A stretch of 64,000 bases of DNA from Eumeta japonica (GCA_005406025.1 BGZK01000223.1:434001-498000); one strand, 5' to 3'; positions 1 through 29,796 are shown, counted from the first letter of the stretch. Notes: generated from the sequence alone by a model not told the origin. Translations and numbers: made by a program.

Positions 1-779
1 AGACATATTATGAAAACCTTATTGAATCATTTTATTTAGATTAAGTATTTAATGTCTAATAATTTGTAGCATCAAGACGTTCCAATTCCTCTTTTCTAAT
101 CCATGTTGCTTGAAAACCGTTTGTGTCTTAATAATGAAACTTCACGTTTTCCTTATGAAATTCATAATTGCAATAAATAATACAGTTTGACATAGGACAA
201 AATAACTCAATAATTTGTGACTGTAGCTGATGTTTGGATGCAATAGGCAATGTGACAGACGTTGGCACTATCGTAGGTAGTTCCCTAAAACACTGTATTC
301 CTTTGTATATCAATCGAGAGCGAAACCGGTAATGGAATCGAAAGCTGGAGCTGAATTGGAATTAAGAAGGAGACGCGAAATGGAACACAGTGTAGCCGGA
401 AGAGATAGACAATATAATAATCGAAATCGAATAATCGAAATCGTTAATCGAAAATATGATTGAAACAGAGATCGCTTAATATAAAAAAATCCTTAAATTT
501 TCTGTCTATCTGTAAGGGACAAAATTATGTTTGCATAATTTTGTCCTTTCGAAATGTGATGATAAGAAATAAATTAGTGATAATTTTTGCAGTTTATACA
601 TCATCATATTACATTGACATCCATATTATTAACCAACTGACCGGAATAATGAGAGATAGATAAATAAGCGTCTTATTTTCATATACACCATTTCATTAAA
701 TACCATTCTCAAGAATAATTTGCTTTTGCTATCTGTGACTTTTTTCACTAATTCAGGCTATTTCGTGTTATTGCAATTA
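1..779. other. Non-coding DNA left of first mariner relic
   Basis: No exon is recognisable; open frames here are short and AT-rich. Probably intronic to drk, because the SH3 and SH2 exons of that gene must lie further left. From about 335 to 450 the DNA is purine-rich with short irregular repeats of the type AATCGAAATCG. This resembles the degenerate hexamer arrays seen elsewhere in the window. Confidence 0.5.
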
Positions 780-1299
780 CGAGGGGTATGCCAAAGGTAA
801 TTAGATACTCTTTACTGGTTATATACTATCGTAAATACTGGTTATTTAGTGATAAATTTGAACATATTTAAATCTGTTTTTTTTTTAATGGTTATTTTTG
901 CTGAGAATTTGACGGGATTTGTTTGCAACAATGAAACTCAGTCGATGCAATTTACACTTATTTATCATGATTACAAAATAATTTTAAAACCTCAAAAATG
1001 TTTCGAAATTTTGGTTAATTAATACTTTTTTTGAGTCAGCTTGTTTTTGCTGTTTGTTCAAACGAACAACAGTTTTTAACTGGTTTGCATAGTTTAAAAG
1101 ACGACGGGGAAGCTTTGAAGATGAGGCGAGGACAGGTCGGTCGCCGACCGCGGTCACTCAAATAAAATGTTCATGCAATTGAAAAATTGATCCGAGAGAA
1201 CAGAAGAATTACATACGTAGTCTCTAAAAGAGAACAAAAATTGCAGAGATACAAACCATTGTCCACGATCACCTTTCTTTCCCTAAACATTCGAGATGG

Positions 1300-1749
1300 A
1301 TGCTGCACAAATTCATCGATGAAAAGAAAGAGTGCCGGGTAGACCGGTGGCGATTTACGATAGAGAAATCCAACAGAAGCGAAAAAAAAACCTATGCGTT
1401 ATACTTAACTGGTGACGAAACATGGCTGTACGACCTCGGCCCCGGAATAAAGCGACATTCGACTGTATGGTGTTTTGAATTTGAAACAACACCAACAAAA
1501 TCTTGTCCTGCGCGAAGTACGCAGATACAAATGGTCGCCACGTTTTTTTGTTGGACCGGCCATATTGCTACTTTGGTGCTAGAGGATCAAAAATTAGTTA
1601 TGTTCAGGGGTATGTGTCAGTTTGTGCCCCAGCAGTGTTATCAGCTTAGTGTGAGAAACGAACGAAGTCACGAATCCGGCACCTTCTTTGACATCGCGGC
1701 AACGTCGCTTCGTATACATCTGCTAGAACACTTGATTTTTTCTACTTAG
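1300..1749 (+). pseudogene. Mariner transposase fragment
   Basis: A 149-codon open stretch within the relic. The recognisable part is TGDETWLYD with the first catalytic Asp, then STVW, PTK, RST and MVATFFCWTGH motifs as in mariner transposases. The C-terminal third has drifted out of the conserved reading frame: DNA similarity to the expected transposase continues to about 1800, but the protein does not. Non-functional. Confidence 0.8.
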
Positions 1750-1900
1750 AAAAATGTGTCTATCTGACCTCTGGTCACCTATAACTAGAGAAACAATTAG
1801 GTATGTCGACGGTTACTATTAAAATAGTACAAAATAAAAAGCACCAGCAAAAGAGCGTATCTTCATGGCACTTACGTCCTTTTGTAAAAAAGCGCAGTTT

Positions 1901-1936
1901 TTCGGCAATAACACGAAAACCCGTGTTATTGCCGAA
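1901..1936. repeat. 15-bp perfect inverted repeat (hairpin)
   Basis: Arms TTCGGCAATAACACG (1901-1915) and its exact reverse complement (1922-1936) are separated by 6 nt. The homologous repeat at 41,870 has only the left arm followed by a divergent sequence, so the palindrome arose in this copy. Confidence 0.9.
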
Positions 1937-2023
1937 TCGTGTCTAAAATAATTTTCGTAGGAAGTATCAAACGTATCCGATCGTGTCCAAAATAATTTTC
2001 GTGGGAAGTATCAAACGTTACCT
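1937..2023. repeat. 44-bp tandem duplication
   Basis: TCGTGTCTAAAATAATTTTC at 1937 recurs at 1981 with only a few substitutions over about 43 nt. The repeat copy at 41,890 has a single unit, so this is a local duplication. Confidence 0.9.
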
Positions 2024-2593
2024 ATACGTAAACTTTATCAAACGTTATTTTTTTGGACATACAGTCCAAATAAACATAAAGGGGGAGGATACAATTTATG
2101 CTACTTTTGGAGCTATAATTTCCGAACATATTCACTTAATCAAAAAAATTGTTTAGAAACTTTAGTGTTTTTAAAATAACTGTCGGAATATGTGCCACAC
2201 GTTCGGCTTCTGTTACATGTATGGAGTGCCCCCTTAGAAAAATTTATTCTTGTTATTTAACTACTAAACAAGTAGGCTTAAACGAAACATCTACACTATA
2301 ATTTCCATCAATATACATCTTGTGGTTTTTGAGTAAAATGCCTGTGACATATGGACAGACGGACGGACGGACTGATATACGCACGGGCGGACTTGACGAA
2401 ATTTTGAGGGTTCCATTTTTGCTATTTTGGCTCAGAACCCTAAAAATTAGTGGTATTTTTCAAATTGTAAGTCGTGAAAAAGTTATGTATATACACATTT
2501 TTCCTTGAACTCAGGGTGAATACTTTTAAAAGTTATATATTAGTATTAAATATTATTATTTTTAAACGTCTAGTTTTTTTGGCATACCCCTCG

Positions 2594-3714
2594 TAAAATC
2601 AACATTTGTAGCGTACATTTATCATTTGCAGTTATTGCGATAAAACATAAGCATGCAAATTGAAATATTTTTTCTGTATATAAAAGGCATATAAAACTAA
2701 TGACTTCTATGAAATTTATATGTAATAAATATAATAAAAAGTACCATAATGCGAGTACATTATTTAATAAAAAATTTTAAAATAATATATTAAAAAGTGT
2801 GTAAAGAATCTCCTTAATAGAGAAGACTATAGTAACTCGTTATATTTTTTTTACTCTAAACGTGCAATATTTATTTTATTGGGGTAATTGACCACACGAC
2901 AGATATTTGTCACATTTTTTTCTAACGACACAACTCATTATTTGAATTTTAATAAAATCATACATATATGTAATCATTTATTGAAGGATCTCGGCTCCTG
3001 TCGAGATAGGATATATGTGTATCGAAATAAGATCTTATAAAACTTTTACACTAAGTTCATGCTAAGTGTTTAGTTCAAATTGTTTCATGATTAAATTATT
3101 TAATATGAACGCTTTATGGCTTGCACAGGACTATGTTTTCATACCGTAGTACAGGAATATCATAGGACAGATAACGATCTCAGCAAATTCGGACACTTGA
3201 TGAGTTTTTGCTCTCAACCCACAGTCTGTTCAATTGTAATTGATCTGACTGCCCAGATGCTTTAGAACTATTGGTATTCTTAATGTTTATGTTTAATAAC
3301 TATGCAACAATGTCAGTGATTTTGTAATTATAACAATTTCAAACACCTGTGATATCGATTGAACATAAATATCTAAATTGAAAAGTGCGTATTATTACGA
3401 AATATTAATACAGCTACATTAATTACACTAATCATAGAAATGGGAATTATTTTCATTTGTTTTAAACACTGGCATATTGACAAATCGAAGGCCTATCCCA
3501 GAGACCCATAACTACCCCATAAGCAAGAAAATCTAACTTACAAACATATGTGCTAACCGTGACCAGAAATCGAAGTCAGAACCCCACTGGTTTGAAGCGA
3601 GCAGTTCAGCTATTAAGGCATGGAAATTAAGAATGACAATAATAATTTAAATACGCATTATAATTTCAAGTGAATGATGGCATTCAAGCAGTTTATTGAA
3701 AATCTTGCTTGCAG
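2594..3714. other. drk: Intron DNA before drk linker exon 1
   Basis: AT-rich DNA with no open frame of note. From about 3480 it belongs to the first copy of the tandemly duplicated segment that carries the 33-nt linker exon. Confidence 0.5.
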
Positions 3715-20558
<16,844 letters not shown>

Positions 20559-22000
20559 TGTCCGCACGATCCTGCGCCCGCGCCGCCCAACTTCACGGAC
20601 GTTCTAAGTCTACCGAACGCTTTAACACATGATTATGTAAACGTTTCTGCTGTGTCACCGTACGTCTTTCTCGCGGTACGATGAAAGAAAACCGATCAAA
20701 TTTAACGCTCACAGTAGACTTCGCCAATACATCGTCTCAGCTTCGATGAAATGTACTTGTAATCTATCAACCATTCAGTACCAAGCCCAAAACAGGCTTG
20801 CTTTGACTTAATCGAATACAAACTAAAAAGTATAGTTTGTTAAAATTTTCAGTAGACTTACAAATGCGATCTAGGTTTGAAATTACATCTGTCCTGAATA
20901 TACAGTGATATATTTTTATCAGTACTCGATATGAAGATTCCGTGCACTTTATATTTTGTTTACCATACATCAAGTTTTCCAGAACCCATTTAGTTTCAAA
21001 AATATGTAGTTTTTATTTTTTCAAAATTAACGTAAAACTTTCTCTTGGAAAGTGTGCTGAATTTTTTAAGCTTAAATTGTTCTAACACTTGAACGAGCAC
21101 GCCCGATCAGGAGATGAATTGGAGCCCTTTTTTCAACCTTGAAAATATATAATTTCTTCAGAGGAACAAACACTTATTTACACAGTACAACCGAATGTTA
21201 TTAAAATAATTGTGAAAAGCATTAACGATATTTTTAGCTCTATTCAGTCTTGTCGGTGTTCTTTCTTGTGTTGAACTGGTACACTGAAATTACTATCTGA
21301 TAGAGAGAGAGACTTGCGTATGATTAGACAATTGCCATAAATATCCATCATATGAATTCTAACAACAAAACTGACCAATATCCATCAATCTGGACCCATT
21401 CATTTATATATAGTGCCATACAGCTAGTGTTTATATTGTCCTTTAACATCAAAAGACGTCTTCAATGGGTAAAGTATTTATAAATAATTGTTGATATTTA
21501 GGAGTTTGTTAGAAATCATTTTCTACATAGAGATGGAAGAAAACGTTAAAATCGTCCATACATAAGACTCTCTCTGGGGTTTGAGACGATTTTTGCTCGA
21601 AAAGATTATACTCTGAAATAACTAACGACGACGGCTCACAGCCGACTATGAGAACCGCGAGACTTAAGTATTTATCGACCATGATTTACTTTTATATATA
21701 CGTAGATAAGTTTTGCCGCATGCAGAGCAAGTGGATATCTCGGTGTTCGAGGAACGGCCTTAAGCACGAAGTCTTAAAAGTTCTACTTCGTAATCCAAAT
21801 ATCTACTTGCTCGCATGCGCGGAAGGCTTAGAAATTTACTCAATTTGATATTTTGTGTGCATGTGTTTGTAACAAATCCATTGATTTCTTTTTAATTACT
21901 CTTAACTGAATTTCGTTTACGAATTTACAAACTAAATTTATATTAATGTTTCGCATTCAACTCGGAATGCGATTCTTGTCGTTGATTAATAATGAATAAA
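20559..22000 (+). other. drk: Presumed drk 3' UTR
   Basis: Begins GC-rich for about 80 nt, then AT-rich. The first AATAAA on the plus strand that I find is at about 21,995; an ATTAAA variant lies near 21,200. The true poly(A) site cannot be fixed from sequence alone. It includes the inverted repeat at 21,718-21,818. Confidence 0.4.
21718..21818. repeat. Imperfect inverted repeat downstream of drk
   Basis: GCATGCAGAGCAAGTGGATA (from 21,718) pairs with TATCTACTTGCTCGCATGC (ending 21,818), with one bulge and one mismatch. A second short stem, ACGAAGT/ACTTCGT, lies inside at about 21,766-21,791. The arms are asymmetric, so it is not a standard miRNA precursor. Confidence 0.75.
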
Positions 22001-24446
22001 TCTAGTTTGCATTTTAATGTATACATGGTGCTCTCGCGAGCGTCATTGAAGAGTGTAATTGTAATATATTTACAATTTTGCCTTATATGTGTTAATTTGA
22101 TGCCATTATTAATGCAAAATGAAATGTATGTGTGTTTTGGAAGTACAAAATTGTTTCTTTCACATCAAATCACTGATTGGTTGGTGCATACTTTAATATT
22201 TTTCATATACCTATACGATATAATGTATGCGCCCAAAGTGGGGTTTAAGGTGAAACACGTACTTGTAGCGCGAATTTTTCCCTTAGCCTTAAGTAACTAG
22301 GTGTTCATTGTCTGTGAAAGAAATGTGCGTGCATTCAATGATTCTCTCAATTTTTGAAGTTCAATCTCCTTTAACTACCGACAAATAACTGCAAAGTGAC
22401 TAAACTTTGTGTAACGAAGGTAGTCATCGTAGTTGTCTGTCAGCGTGGACGCCATAAGTAGGTTAAATATTTGAGAACCTGACAAACTTGTTGATAAATA
22501 ATATTAAAAGAATATATTATCAAACACTTTCCTTTTTTTATATAACGTAAAGAAATCCCAATTTTGCCGTTTTCTATGTGGCTTTTCCGTTTTTTGTTCA
22601 CATTATTACTTTTAGAGAAGTAGTACAAATAAACGCACAACAAGGTAGATATGCATTAGGAATTTAAAATATAGAGCAAATAAAGCAACAAAGTTAAATA
22701 TGACTCCAATGAGCGCGCTGCGCGTACGCGTTTCACGCCAATATTATAGTCATGTCGTGGTGTTTACGTGCCAGAGCATTATTTTTTGTAGTCGTCGACG
22801 TTGTATTAGCATAAACGGTGGGATAGAGGTTAAGTTAGTGCTGAATATTCCTGCCGATTTTGTGAGAATTATTACTGATGTGATTTTGAAAGAGAAAAGA
22901 AATTATATATAACGCAATTATTTATAGATTTTTAGTCTAAAGGCTCATTTTTTATTATTATTATTATATACCATTTTTAATATTTTAAGAAATAAGAATA
23001 GGGTTTTATTTCTGTTTTTCTATTTGTTTGGTCTAATTTGTATTATCATTTCAAGCAGCATAATCTGATACTATAGTAATAACTATATGATTGTAGCATC
23101 CCTAAAGCTTAGCTCTTTTAGACTTAAAGTTATTTACTAGATTGTGTTAGCTCAACAGACTAGAAATATGTCGACGCGAAGACGAATTCTTTTATCGGGT
23201 TTACACGCAACTAGTATTTTAGTAGAGTTGTGCTCTATAGATTTTTCAACTTATATTTAGTTTATACAGGTGGATTTTTGTTTTGGATTTTCCTTTTCGC
23301 AAATACACGTAATCTTATTTTTAGAACAACTTTGCCAAAGTAACCGTAACAAAAATATATCGTTGAAAATATGCTTATAAATAATATCGACATCATCCTA
23401 ATAAATGCTCGGCCAAACTGCAAGGGCGGGCGCAATGTGCGCTGCAGCGCAATACGCGTCAGTACGAGTAAGGCTGGCAGTTCTACATAGATGTTCTTAG
23501 CTATTTTTCTCAGAAACGACTACTTGAATGACTATGGTCTCTTTAGCAAAATTGTTTTATAAGGGGAGGAGATTATAAATATTTGCGAAAAGATTCATAA
23601 TAATTCCAACCCATATAATCACTACGTGTTTTTATGTAATGCAGTTGTAACTGTATGCAAACGCATTATTATAAATGCCTTTATTATGAAAGAGTATCAT
23701 TATCATATCATAAAATACGAATATACACCTCATATCGTTGCACATGTATCTAAGTGGCTAATGACAGTGTGTAACTCTCAAATTATTTTTCTGTTTATTT
23801 GGTTTCTGTTTGTCGCTTTTAATAAATGATCTAGAGTTATTTTTAAAAATTATGCATACTTTAAACATTCATGACAATGATTGCAGATATTTTTGGTCAT
23901 ACATATTTATTTTGAGAATCACCTAAACTAACTAAACACTACCGAGGCTTTATTAACCCGTTCTTCAAAAACGAATTATTTTTTATAAGAACAAGCCCAC
24001 CAATGTATTTTTAATTTTTCTTTATTTGTTATTATAATCATAGTAAAGCTAGCTCAACTCTGACGATGTACTGTAGCGTGTAAATCATAGAATCATAGCC
24101 TTCGCTTTTCTATGGCGTAAATCAAATAATCAAAAAAAAAAAGATGTGACTTACTGTTGTGAGACGTCATACGTTTTATATTTAAAAAAGCGTAAAGTAA
24201 TTGTTGGTATAAGTCACGTTACAAAGTTTTTTGATCAATCGTCGATATCTACGCGAATTAACGGTTAGTAGAAAACATATTGATAAATAAATATTCACAT
24301 ACATATATAAAGAAATCAAGTCTTATGTAAAGTCGTAGTGTGCATTGATAAAGTTTCGGATATACATACGCGACTGGGGCGTCGTCGCAGTACTTAGCTA
24401 GCATTTACGGAACAGTCGGCAACACGGCCAAGGGGATACTGCAGGA
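22001..24446. other. Intergenic DNA between drk and Ucp4
   Basis: AT-rich. The open frame at 21,992-22,300 (102 codons) is hydrophobic and of low complexity with no recognised domain. CpG-richer spots occur at 22,710-22,800 and 23,405-23,470. Nothing supportable as a gene. Confidence 0.45.
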
Positions 24447-24454
24447 TATATAAA
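24447..24454 (+). promoter_or_regulatory. Possible TATA box
   Basis: TATATAAA followed by a G-rich stretch (AGAGGGGTGGGGAG) about 10-25 nt downstream. A lone match in AT-rich DNA; no transcript can be attached to it. Confidence 0.15.
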
Positions 24455-25096
24455 GAGGGGTGGGGAGTCGTGTGATCGTTGGTTCCCTTGTAGATATTTA
24501 TTTTTGTTATTGTGATTGTACCCGAAATCGCTATATATTTACGAAGTATTTTTAATCGTATGGTACTTTTGTAAGGTGGATAAATTTGCATCTTTTATTT
24601 TTTTTTTCTCGATAGATTTTTTTTTTGGAATGCTATACAGCCGTTAAGAAACAGCATCAACGCCGAACCGTTTGTGACAAGAAGCTGTGCGTCGACAATA
24701 TTGTACATGTTTCGTTTATGTTCACGTGCGTAGGTTTTAGTTTATATATTTTACACGTACGACATTTTGATGCTTTTCTCGCTATCTCGTGAGTCGTATA
24801 AGCGCATGGAGCAAATATAAGAAATCGGATATGCTATATCTATAATCAAATATTTAAATTAAGTTATAATTCTCCAATATTGTGGAAGATGTATAATATT
24901 TTTTACTAATAAATTTAATATTATAAAATGTGTCTGTTTTTATTCACATTAAACTTCCGACGTTGTGTTTCCCTCAGATGTCTTTTTAATGGAACGATTA
25001 TGGTACACTAGTCAGCATATTGCTATGTCGCCTTAAACTCTAGTTGTCCTTTTATAAATTTGGATTGCTTTTATGACAGAATCAAGATTCTATAAA

Positions 25097-25127
25097 ATAT
25101 CGATCAAACGTTGAGTTTGATCGATAT
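25097..25127. repeat. 13-bp perfect inverted repeat, 5-nt loop
   Basis: ATATCGATCAAAC (25,097-25,109), loop GTTGA, then its exact reverse complement to 25,127. Intergenic. Confidence 0.95.
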
Positions 25128-25609
25128 CAAAAATGTATATCTGAAAAATTGCGAAATAAAAATAAACTAGAAAATATTAAATGATATAAAACACTGAAAC
25201 AACATAAAGATAGAAAAGGTTTATTCGATAGTACGTTGAGTTTCGTGGGTAAGGCATCTATACTGCATGTAAATATCACTACAGCTTACAACCCGTAATG
25301 TCCTCGTGAGGGCGTTGGGTGTGCTGAATGTGATATTGAAATAAGCACATGCGAAGGGCGGAATCGTGTAATATCGACTGACCCGCAAATAAAATATTAC
25401 AATATAATACCAAGTTATTACGCTAACCACGCTACACAACTATAAATTGTTACTTACAAAGTCATAGTTTCGGTAGACCTATAGTATTCATAAAATTTAT
25501 AAAGTAGTAAAATTAGATCCAGGGGAATAAATTGTAAACCTCATGTATTTTGGAATGGAAAACAATAACGATTGCACTTCCTATATCATAAATTAATTAT
25601 TAGCCGTGG

Positions 25610-25672
25610 TGCATAAAAGGAGGTTTGCTTCCGGATGAGAAGATACGCGGGTTCGTGTCTAAACCACGAGCG
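25610..25672 (+). repeat. Possible tRNA-derived SINE head
   Basis: TTAGCCGTGGTGCATAAAAGG resembles a pol III A box, and GCGGGTTCGTGTCTAAACC, about 30 nt on, a degenerate B box. The region is followed by CpG-rich DNA to about 25,870. It does not fold as a proper tRNA, so a tRNA-derived SINE relic is the likelier reading. Confidence 0.35.
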
Positions 25673-28600
25673 AATTAACCAACGGGTTTGTACCTAAAAC
25701 GCTCCATACTTTGAGAGTACGTTCATCGGTTGCTGACGTTGACGTCTCGTCTGTGACAACGGCGGCTAGTAGCGCCAAATCCGCACGGCGCCTGCGCGGA
25801 GGGCCTCGGGGCTAAGCTGCTCAAACGGACATGGAAAAGATTAAGGGACGGTAGCCTCAGCGGTAGGGCAATACGAATCTAGCACTGTCTATGTCACACA
25901 TCTGCTTTTATAAAAGTGTGAATTGCGTTTCTGTGAAGTGAAAATATCTAGTGAAATAGATTTAGAAAGAATATAAAGAAAAAAAATAAAGGGCGATCGC
26001 AGTTTTAGAATAAAAAGTGCCCATTAATGTCGCTTTGTTAAATAATTGTTACTTTTCCGCTATATTTATTATTCAACACAAGTTGGAACCTGTGTTACAT
26101 CAGTTGAAAATATTAGATTGGAATAACGCAAATCATTGCTTCGTTTGCCATAGTTATGTTGATGGCCTCAGTTATTAATGCTTATACTATATTGCGGTTA
26201 AAATCGACAATTAAACTTATGAATGCTAAATTGTAAGTATCTTATCCTTTTAAAAGTCAGAAATTGAAAATAATACTGGTAAAGTTGTCAGCAGTATCTA
26301 ACGATTCGTGGATTTCAAAACAAGTTGAGTAAAAAGAAATTTAAAAAAATTTATAGCTAACTTCAAAAAACTGTATTTCTAATATTGTTTATACTATAAT
26401 CTTGAATCATAACTCGGAAAAAAAAATGAAAAATATTAGTGTGGAAACAGATTTCTAAATGAATAATTATTGCTAATAGCAAAAATATTAATTATCAATA
26501 ACTAGCTGCCTCGCTTTGACGCGATGTTTAAACGTTACGAAAGAAACTTACCTCGAGTTGTCGTAAAAGAAACTTTTATATTCGTAACTTGTAAACTAGT
26601 ACTTAACAGTAATATAAATATTCCTAATGCATTTATTTCATATTAGTCTGATGCCATAAGTAGGCATTTATGGAGATCAGCTGTAATTATAGTAATCTGA
26701 AGTCCTGTATCAATTTCTATTAAACATATAAATATGTGATAAATTATTTTTGTATTTAATAAAAACTTATTTCCTATAGACGTAATAATAATCAGTAGCA
26801 TTTAAAAAATTACTCTGCTGTGAAAGAGCTATGCTGGGGCCAACTTGGCTGCAACACGTACACTACAACGCAATGGCACAAAGTTGGCGTATTTTGTCCA
26901 ATATGAGTTCCGGTCATAGATGAATATGAATATATAGGTTCCGGTGGCCCACTCCTATCCTATTTCTTTCGTAAACTCAGCGCCATCTATGATTCATTTT
27001 GATAATGGCTTGCTAAATCGATTCTTTGATTACATTTCGTCTCATGATAGATGTCACTGTATTGCCAAGGTGTTTATTTGAAAAACAAAAATTGAGCCTG
27101 CCTTGCCGTAGCTACCTTACGAAAATTAATAAATTCATGACTCGATGAAATCTCAAATCATTTTTCTGGTTTCTACACTCTTCCTAAAGTTTCAGTGGCC
27201 CATTCCGGTCCAAACGATGTCTTATTACTTTTTGAAACGTCTGCCATGCATTAGTGACCCATGTGTGGTTGCGAGTGTCCACGGATGGCGCTAATCACCT
27301 ACTCCAAATAGTACATCATTATAACTGAGGCTTAATCTTTGTTGGCTCGCGTGCTCGTTCGCCTCTTGAAATGCCATAAAAATACGAGTCCGGTTTTTTC
27401 GGCGGCCGTTGTAAGCTGATCGCAACGCAGCGCCTTTTGCGTCGCACGGCGGTAATGTGTGCAAAGAAGAGGAGGCAAATCGGTTTTTTTTCCTGAAGTC
27501 TTCTAGGTTTTGAAGCTTTCACCTGTTGATTTGTGCACACATCACTCAAAACTTCTGCCTATCAAGACACATAATATTATGAGAAATAATACAGAATTTA
27601 CTTCCAGACGTTTTTATGACATGACAATAACCTCACATAATCATATTTCATTTATTTTTTTAAGTAAGAATCCAAGTCAAGATTTAAATCAGAATCGGGA
27701 TTGCAATGGAAATCAAAATTAAAATGAACAACACTATATTTACACAGAGGCGCTGTAGATAAATTCTGGACAAAATTATATGAAAATAAAATGAATTTAT
27801 ATTTGATATTAATAAAAGAAAATAATTTAGAAACATATTGAGTCTGTAACGGATGTTTTGTAATATCGCATTTGTTTTTAAACGATTTAAATTTATCTGA
27901 CATAGAACCTAGTTGATTGCAATTAACCAATTGCTCGTTATAGTATTCCATGGTTATGGGACAAAATCAAATCGTGGATGGAACGAGTCCTAGTCGTAAA
28001 TTTAACATATTTTAAGGACAAATTAATTCAAAATCATTATTTTCTTTAACATGTTTATATTTCAATAAAAACGTAATATAATAAATTTTAAAACTAAACA
28101 TCAACAGAACAGTCCGCAGTCACAGCACAACATCGGTCTACGCGGTGTGGTGAATTTAGTAGGTACCTTACAATATGCATCTAACAAATATACTGAGAAA
28201 AATTAACAGCATTTTATTGTCTTTTCTTTTAATAAATCTTCGTCCACCTATATAGTACATTTAATCTAATATTTATAGTTCATATGAAGTTTTCCAAAAA
28301 TATTATTTTGATAAAGATGATCTTTCCGCAGAGAATTAATAATTTTTAAATAACTGAATAAATTCAGGTATTTTGTTATAGTTGTTTAAAAATGAAATCA
28401 CCTTGTCTCAGAGCAATAATACCTAAAAAGACCATTAAAAATATTTAAATTATATGTATATATTTAGTGCGAAAATATATCTATAAAAACATTTGTCTAG
28501 CCTACCAAATCTATATTTACACAACTATAAAACAATCTAATATAAAATAATTATGCATCTGACAATTGGAAAAAAATTAAGCATCGTTCTGTGTACAAAA

Positions 28601-29564
28601 ATTATGTAAAACGCCTATTTAAACACTACATTACTATTGCCATGATTTTACAAATCTTTTCGTGTTTATAATATTTCGTAGAAAATACTTATAGCATATT
28701 TATTTATTAGTATTGTGCATAATATTATTACACACATTTGCATTAAGGCATCTAATTACATCGAGATCAAAAAAAAAACAAGATTGCTACATACTGTCAA
28801 ATTAGTATTCAATACTACTACTAAAAAAGAGGACACTGCACAAAATTGAGTGTCGCCACTCTGATTCTTCTTACTATCTATCAATCAATCAGCGTCAATC
28901 ATATAAATATGTAAACAAACGGTATTATACTTCAGTATTTCTAATAATAAACAACGAATCAGCCTCGCCTGTTTAATATTTCAGAATGTATTTTTTCATA
29001 CAATTCCTCTGCCAAAGTGAAAAAGCTTTGCACAATAACATATCAATCTGTAGATCGCCTATTAGGTTCATATACGAAATGCCCATCAAAGTGACTTGTA
29101 GTTTTTTTCACATCATCTGATTTACGGAGCGTAAATGACCATGTTGTTTGTCAAGTTGATTTGCACGGGTTTTGCATTCTCTAACGATAGTAGGTGTATA
29201 CCAAAATAGTGGGCATATTCTAATGTGACTTTAATATGCTATGATTCGCTCCCTTTAAAATGAGAATAGAATAGCATGTTACTAATACAACTTGTTCAAT
29301 AGTGTGCTACAAATTAGTCTCGCACAAATATTTGAATTATTTTAATAATAAATATATTTTATAATAAATAAATATCATTTATAAGAAATAATCACTGTCA
29401 AAAATATTTTATTTTCTTATACTATCTACATATTACATGTATCTGTTCACAATTTGAAGTTGGGGCAAAATAGTACCACAGTACCGTTAAGGAAATTGTT
29501 TGTGAAATGATGTACTTAGTGCACATGTTTTTTTTTATTTTCAAATGTAACAAATATATGTACC
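25673..29564. other. Intergenic DNA, repeat fragments
   Basis: 25,690-25,870 is CpG-rich without a supportable ORF. 26,840-27,300 has motifs such as GGCGCTAATCACC and GCGCCATCTATGA that look like old repeats. 27,660-27,720 carries a short GAATC-type hexamer run. No gene is supported. Confidence 0.45.
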
Positions 29565-29623
29565 GAGTTCAAATGCAATAGTATAGTGTATTCTAAATAT
29601 CGCATACTGTTGTATTTGAACTC
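29565..29623 (+). ncRNA. miRNA-like hairpin candidate
   Basis: 29,565-29,584 pairs with 29,604-29,623 over 20 contiguous positions. Of these 18 are Watson-Crick, with two G:U wobbles (29,575 with 29,613; 29,579 with 29,609) when read as plus-strand RNA. On the minus strand the same two positions become A-C mismatches, so the fold favours plus-strand transcription, antisense to Ucp4. The loop is about 12-19 nt. It lacks the roughly 11-bp basal stem of a canonical primary miRNA, so this is only a candidate. Confidence 0.35.
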
Positions 29624-29790
29624 ACGAAAATTGTTTTTCATTATATGTATAATTATAGGCGTATTCTATCCCTATAATAACCCAAATATTATTACAAAAA
29701 GAATTTTCTATTAAAAAATGAAATATATGTCTTAAATTATTAGTTACATTAAAACCGTCTGTAGTAAAATTTAACGATAGACAATATTTT

Positions 29791-29796
29791 TTTATT
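29791..29796 (-). promoter_or_regulatory. Candidate Ucp4 poly(A) signal
   Basis: AATAAA on the minus strand about 96 nt after the Ucp4 stop codon. It is the first such motif on that strand, in AT-rich DNA, so a chance match is possible. Confidence 0.45.

Larger units (their letters stand above)
1851..2450 (+). repeat. Dispersed repeat, copy 1 (second copy at 41,810)
   Basis: Starts with GCAAAAGAGCGTATCTTCAT and ends near AGAACCCTAAAAAT. A clear second copy runs from about 41,810 to 42,310 in the same orientation and shares GTTACATGTATGGAGT and GGACGGA-rich motifs. I recognise the GACAGACGGACGG...AGGGTTCC block from memory as a widespread lepidopteran repeat, but cannot name the class. It sits inside the mariner relic at 780-2593, so it inserted after that element. 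Confidence 0.75.
780..2593 (+). mobile_element. Mariner-like transposon relic with a nested repeat
   Basis: The ends are inverted copies of CGAGGGGTATGCCAAA (780-795 and 2578-2593), each flanked by TA (778-779 and 2594-2595), the target used by Tc1/mariner elements. Inside, on the plus strand, decayed transposase is visible. Around 1090-1200 there is a helix-turn-helix-like stretch ending in a GRSPTAV-type motif. The open segment 1300-1749 carries TGDETW (first catalytic Asp) followed by a STVW...PTK...MVATFF region typical of mariner transposases. Stops and frameshifts break the rest, including the expected second and third catalytic Asp. At 1814 bp it is longer than the usual 1.3 kb, explained by the unrelated dispersed repeat at about 1851-2450. 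Confidence 0.85.

Noticed and set aside
25610..25672. Functional tRNA gene
   Set aside because: A- and B-box-like sequences exist but the cloverleaf pairs do not form; a SINE relic is more likely.
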